Positions 61,111-64,000 of a DNA stretch of 64,000 nucleotides are shown here, one piece after another. The position numbers and the translations under genes were made by a program. The notes under the pieces are model-generated. The model saw only the letters and a program-made list of their open reading frames with translations, had not been told where the DNA came from and did no database searches. This stretch comes from Asticcacaulis sp. SL142 (lineage in GTDB: Bacteria; Pseudomonadota; Alphaproteobacteria; Caulobacterales; Caulobacteraceae): positions 2,691,501-2,755,500 of the forward strand of contig NZ_CP113061.1 of NCBI RefSeq assembly GCF_026625745.1, written 5' to 3'. Numbering within the stretch: the first letter of the stretch is position 1; each line of letters opens with the position of its first letter.

Positions 61111-64000
61111 TTAATATTTGTACCGGAAACCGAGGTAGTAGGACCTGCCTGAGTGTGAATAGTCGTAGAGCAGGTCCTGTCCGGTGTTACCTTGGGGCGT
61201 ATTGTAAGCAATATAGCCGTCATCATATTCATCGGTGATATTGATGGCTTCGGCGACCAGCGTAAGGTGCTTATTGACCTTATAGCTGAACTGGGCGTCG
61301 ACATTGGTTGTTTCATTTTTGCCGCGGTAATCTGAGCCATTGCCGGGGACAAGTTGGGAGATGTAGCCATCGCGGTAAGCCACGGCCACACGGCCTGAGA
61401 ATTTGTCATCCTCATAATAGAGGGTGGTGTTCCATGAGGTTGGCGACAGGTTGACCAGATCGGCGGTTGTATAGGTATTGGTTACATTGCCACCCGAACC
61501 GGTCGTATTGGTTATATACTCAATTTCCGACTTGACCTGTGTATAGTTCACGATCCCGCCGAAGTTACTGAGGAAGCCTGGCAGGAAGGTGAAGCGACGT
61601 TGCAGGCTGATTTCAAACCCTTCGAGATCGCCGCCGTCAGTATTGCGAGCCGCATAGACCAGCCAGTTAAAATTCGGGTCATTATAGGGCGCCGCCAGAC
61701 CGGCCGTGAGAGCGGGCTCAAGACCAAGACTTTCTATTGTCTGATATTGGGCGACGATCTGGATATAGCTCTTGATCTCTTTCTTGAAGAGGCCAATCGA
61801 GAACAGGCTGTCAGCATCAGGATACCACTCAAAGCTGGCATCATAGGTATTGGCCCGGATCGGATCCAGGAAAGGATTGCCGAATGGTGTGCCCGCAGAG
61901 CCGATGGTGCCGGCGGTTGAACCCGAAGTATTGATCGATCCGCCGGGTGACAGGAATTGCAGGGTCGGTCGCGACATGGTTTTAGCCGCCGCAAAGCGGA
62001 TGATGACATTCTCCAGCGGTTCAACGGCAATATTGGCGCTGGGCAGGGTGTCCTTATAGCTGCGCTGAACTTCAGTGGTGCGGGCGGTTGTGCCTACACC
62101 GCTGAGGCCTATGGCCTTTAACTCAGTCTCTACTTCCCGTACACCGACATTACCTCGTACCGGAATATTGCCAAATTCAGTGTCGAAGTCGAGTTGAACA
62201 TAATACGCCGTGTCATCTTCGTGCGCTTCACGGGTATTGGCGCGTGAGTTGGAGTTGGTGTTGTTGACCGTAAAGTTGCCGTAGCTGTTGACGCAATTGC
62301 AGTTGAAATTGAACGTCGAACGGATCAGGTCCAGATTAGGGATCAGGAAGTTGACCCCGGCCTGGCTTGCGGATTGGGAGAACTTACCAAGATCGGCATT
62401 AATGGCGGCGATCAGACCGGCGGATGTTGTCGCGGAAGCATTTTCATCGCGGCTGTTAGCGTTGGTGGTGACCCGACCGAACTCCGTTGAGAAAAAGTCA
62501 AAAGTCTTTTTCGATGCGCCAAACTTAAGGGCGAGAATGTCATTGATTTCCCACTTCAGATCAACCCTGGCCGTGGCAAACTCGTTTTCGATCTTTTGGG
62601 GACGCAGTCGGATTAGAGACTGGTCGCCCAAAGTATTGCTGCCGGAATAGGTCCAATAGCAGGCCTGATTAGTGTTACAATTTGTAGTGCTGGTACCGTA
62701 GTTGAATACGGGGTTGCGGCTGTCGGTGTAGTCGTAGGAATAGCCGTCAACATCATAGGATTCAAAGGTGAAGGTGGTCTGTTCAGGGTTGTCGGTCAGG
62801 GACTGAGACTTACCGATCAGGAAGGTCGCCTTCAAGCGCTCATTTATGGTCTGTTCCCATGTCAGGTTCAATTGTTTGAAGGTGGTTGAGAGCTCGTCAT
62901 AACGCTGCTCGGCGCGGACATCGACATTATCAAAGGTACCAGCAATCAAGGTACCCTCATCATCAATGGTGTAATCGCGCACGACCGTACGCGGCAGACC
63001 TTGTCCCGTGCGACTGAACGAGATCGCTTCGATTTCATATTCCTGACGATCCGCACCAAACTTTGCGTACATGCCGTCAACCGTAATCAGGGTGTCGGGG
63101 TTGGGGCGCATCTGGAAGGCACCGGTGACACCGAGGCGCTTTTGGTCGATGCTAAAGCGGTTGTAACGTGGAATACGCGGATAGAGCGCGTTGGAAATTT
63201 CGAGCGCGGTCGGGTTGGTAATGGTGCCGGTCGCGGGAATGGCGGTTACGGTTGTCGCCGTCCCAAGTTGATAACCGGCAAAGCGTCCGGATGTCGACGG
63301 GCTGAACGCATTAGCCCAGCGGGTGGTGTTGGGACCTTCCTCCTGAACCGTGCGCTCAGAATAGGCAACCGACAACAAAGCGCCCAGCTTACCATCCGCC
63401 CAGCGGTTGGAAATCAGGAATGTGCCACGCGGCGCGGTGTCTTCGGACAGGTCATTATATCCGATCTGACCGCCTACGGCCATGGTGAAGCCTTTGTAGT
63501 CAAAGGGGCGGGCGGTTTGTAGGTCAACCGTGGCTCCCAGTGAGCCTTCTTCAACGTCGGCCGTCATGGACTTACGCACGGTCAGACTGTTGAACAGTTC
63601 CGAGGCGAAGACGTTGAAGTCAAAGCCGCGGCCGCGGTTTGCCCCACCGGACGCATCCTTACCGCCAGCCGTTGCCTGGGCTTCGAGGCCGTTGACCCTC
63701 ACGCGGGTAAAGTCCGGGCCTAACCCGCGAACAACGATGGAGCGACCTTCGCCGCCGTCACGGTCAATAGCAATGCCTGGCACCCGCTGCAGGGATTCAG
63801 CCAGATTGTTATCCGGGAAATCGGCGATGTCGTCGGCCTTAATCACATCGACAATCGCGTTTTCTTTTTTCTTGGCGTTGATAGAGGTTTGCAGTGAGCC
63901 GCGAAAGCCGGTGACGACGACGGTTTCGACATCCTCTTCGGCTGGCGGTGCCGGGTCTTGCGCAAAGGCAGTGGTACTGACTGCCGCCGCCATCAGGACA
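61111..64000 (-). CDS. TonB-dependent receptor (5' end outside window)
   Basis: At least 960 residues of an outer-membrane active transporter. The visible N-terminus is the end of a signal peptide (AAAVSTTAFAQ), and the frame stays open to the window edge, so the start lies beyond. The plug domain has VETVVVTGFRGSLQ, NLAESLQRVPGIAIDRDGGEGRSIVVRGLGPDFTRVRVNG and is followed by a 22-strand-type barrel ending in YYLGFRYKY. This is the Caulobacter/Sphingomonas type of receptor that takes up oligosaccharides as well as iron complexes. kdgK downstream favours a carbohydrate ligand such as a uronate oligomer. Confidence 0.93.
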   Translation of the reverse strand, partial: VLMAAAVSTTAFAQDPAPPAEEDVETVVVTGFRGSLQTSINAKKKENAIVDVIKADDIADFPDNNLAESLQRVPGIAIDRDGGEGRSIVVRGLGPDFTRVRVNGLEAQATAGGKDASGGANRGRGFDFNVFASELFNSLTVRKSMTADVEEGSLGATVDLQTARPFDYKGFTMAVGGQIGYNDLSEDTAPRGTFLISNRWADGKLGALLSVAYSERTVQEEGPNTTRWANAFSPSTSGRFAGYQLGTATTVTAIPATGTITNPTALEISNALYPRIPRYNRFSIDQKRLGVTGAFQMRPNPDTLITVDGMYAKFGADRQEYEIEAISFSRTGQGLPRTVVRDYTIDDEGTLIAGTFDNVDVRAEQRYDELSTTFKQLNLTWEQTINERLKATFLIGKSQSLTDNPEQTTFTFESYDVDGYSYDYTDSRNPVFNYGTSTTNCNTNQACYWTYSGSNTLGDQSLIRLRPQKIENEFATARVDLKWEINDILALKFGASKKTFDFFSTEFGRVTTNANSRDENASATTSAGLIAAINADLGKFSQSASQAGVNFLIPNLDLIRSTFNFNCNCVNSYGNFTVNNTNSNSRANTREAHEDDTAYYVQLDFDTEFGNIPVRGNVGVREVETELKAIGLSGVGTTARTTEVQRSYKDTLPSANIAVEPLENVIIRFAAAKTMSRPTLQFLSPGGSINTSGSTAGTIGSAGTPFGNPFLDPIRANTYDASFEWYPDADSLFSIGLFKKEIKSYIQIVAQYQTIESLGLEPALTAGLAAPYNDPNFNWLVYAARNTDGGDLEGFEISLQRRFTFLPGFLSNFGGIVNYTQVKSEIEYITNTTGSGGNVTNTYTTADLVNLSPTSWNTTLYYEDDKFSGRVAVAYRDGYISQLVPGNGSDYRGKNETTNVDAQFSYKVNKHLTLVAEAINITDEYDDGYIAYNTPQGNTGQDLLYDYSHSGRSYYLGFRYKY

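Overview
The window reads as chromosomal DNA of an alphaproteobacterium, most likely a member of Caulobacterales close to Caulobacter or Asticcacaulis. This is inferred from recognised protein families, not from a search. The pointers are a flm/pse-type pseudaminic acid locus, a very large TonB-dependent receptor of the kind expanded in Caulobacteraceae, a phoR-pstCAB-phoU-phoB operon, and a sulfite reductase operon with DUF934 and DUF2849 genes. Genes are dense and moderately GC-rich, with many ATGA stop/start overlaps. I saw no rRNA, tRNA, CRISPR, transposase or prophage.

Positions 1-14526 form a surface-glycan region. After the end of an OmpA-family lipoprotein come a WecG/TagA-type glycosyltransferase and the pseudaminic acid genes pseB, pseC and pseI on the plus strand. 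A TPR-like gene and pseF follow on the minus strand, and pseG and a pseH-like gene lie at the far end on the plus strand. Between pseF and pseG sits a cassette with a PhyH-type oxygenase, an acyl carrier protein, two KAS III-like synthases, a Rieske oxygenase, an SDR and an alpha/beta hydrolase. It looks like a dedicated route to an unusual acyl group, possibly one put on the pseudaminic acid, and is the best candidate here for an undescribed system. msrB closes the region.

Positions 14527-25959 hold a small secreted protein, a 2,5-dioxovalerate-type aldehyde dehydrogenase preceded by a perfect 12-bp palindrome, a WbpE-like sugar aminotransferase, an ammonium transporter, and gltD-gltB. gltD is broken by one extra base.

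Positions 26137-41478 are amino-acid and sulfur metabolism: cysH, a DUF934 gene, a sulfite reductase, a DUF2849 gene and cysG in one minus-strand operon; two GFA-like proteins, one with lost zinc ligands; a TrxR-like ferredoxin-NADP reductase; a GcvA-like LysR regulator; a cysteine synthase; thrB (also broken by one extra base); thrC; and proB-proA with a small membrane-protein gene between them.

Positions 41751-48560 are the phosphate system (phoR, pstC, pstA, pstB, phoU, phoB) without pstS. Then come a Tat-exported retropepsin-like protein, Hsp33, a SerB-SerA fusion protein, a PilZ protein, a DEAD-box helicase with a repetitive basic tail, an M1-family lipoprotein peptidase, a membrane hybrid histidine kinase, a KdgK-type kinase, and a TonB-dependent receptor whose start lies beyond the window.

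An imperfect palindromic repeat of about 45-65 bp recurs in at least six intergenic gaps. Two conserved genes each carry a single-base insertion in a short homopolymer, so read-level checking is needed before calling either a true pseudogene.
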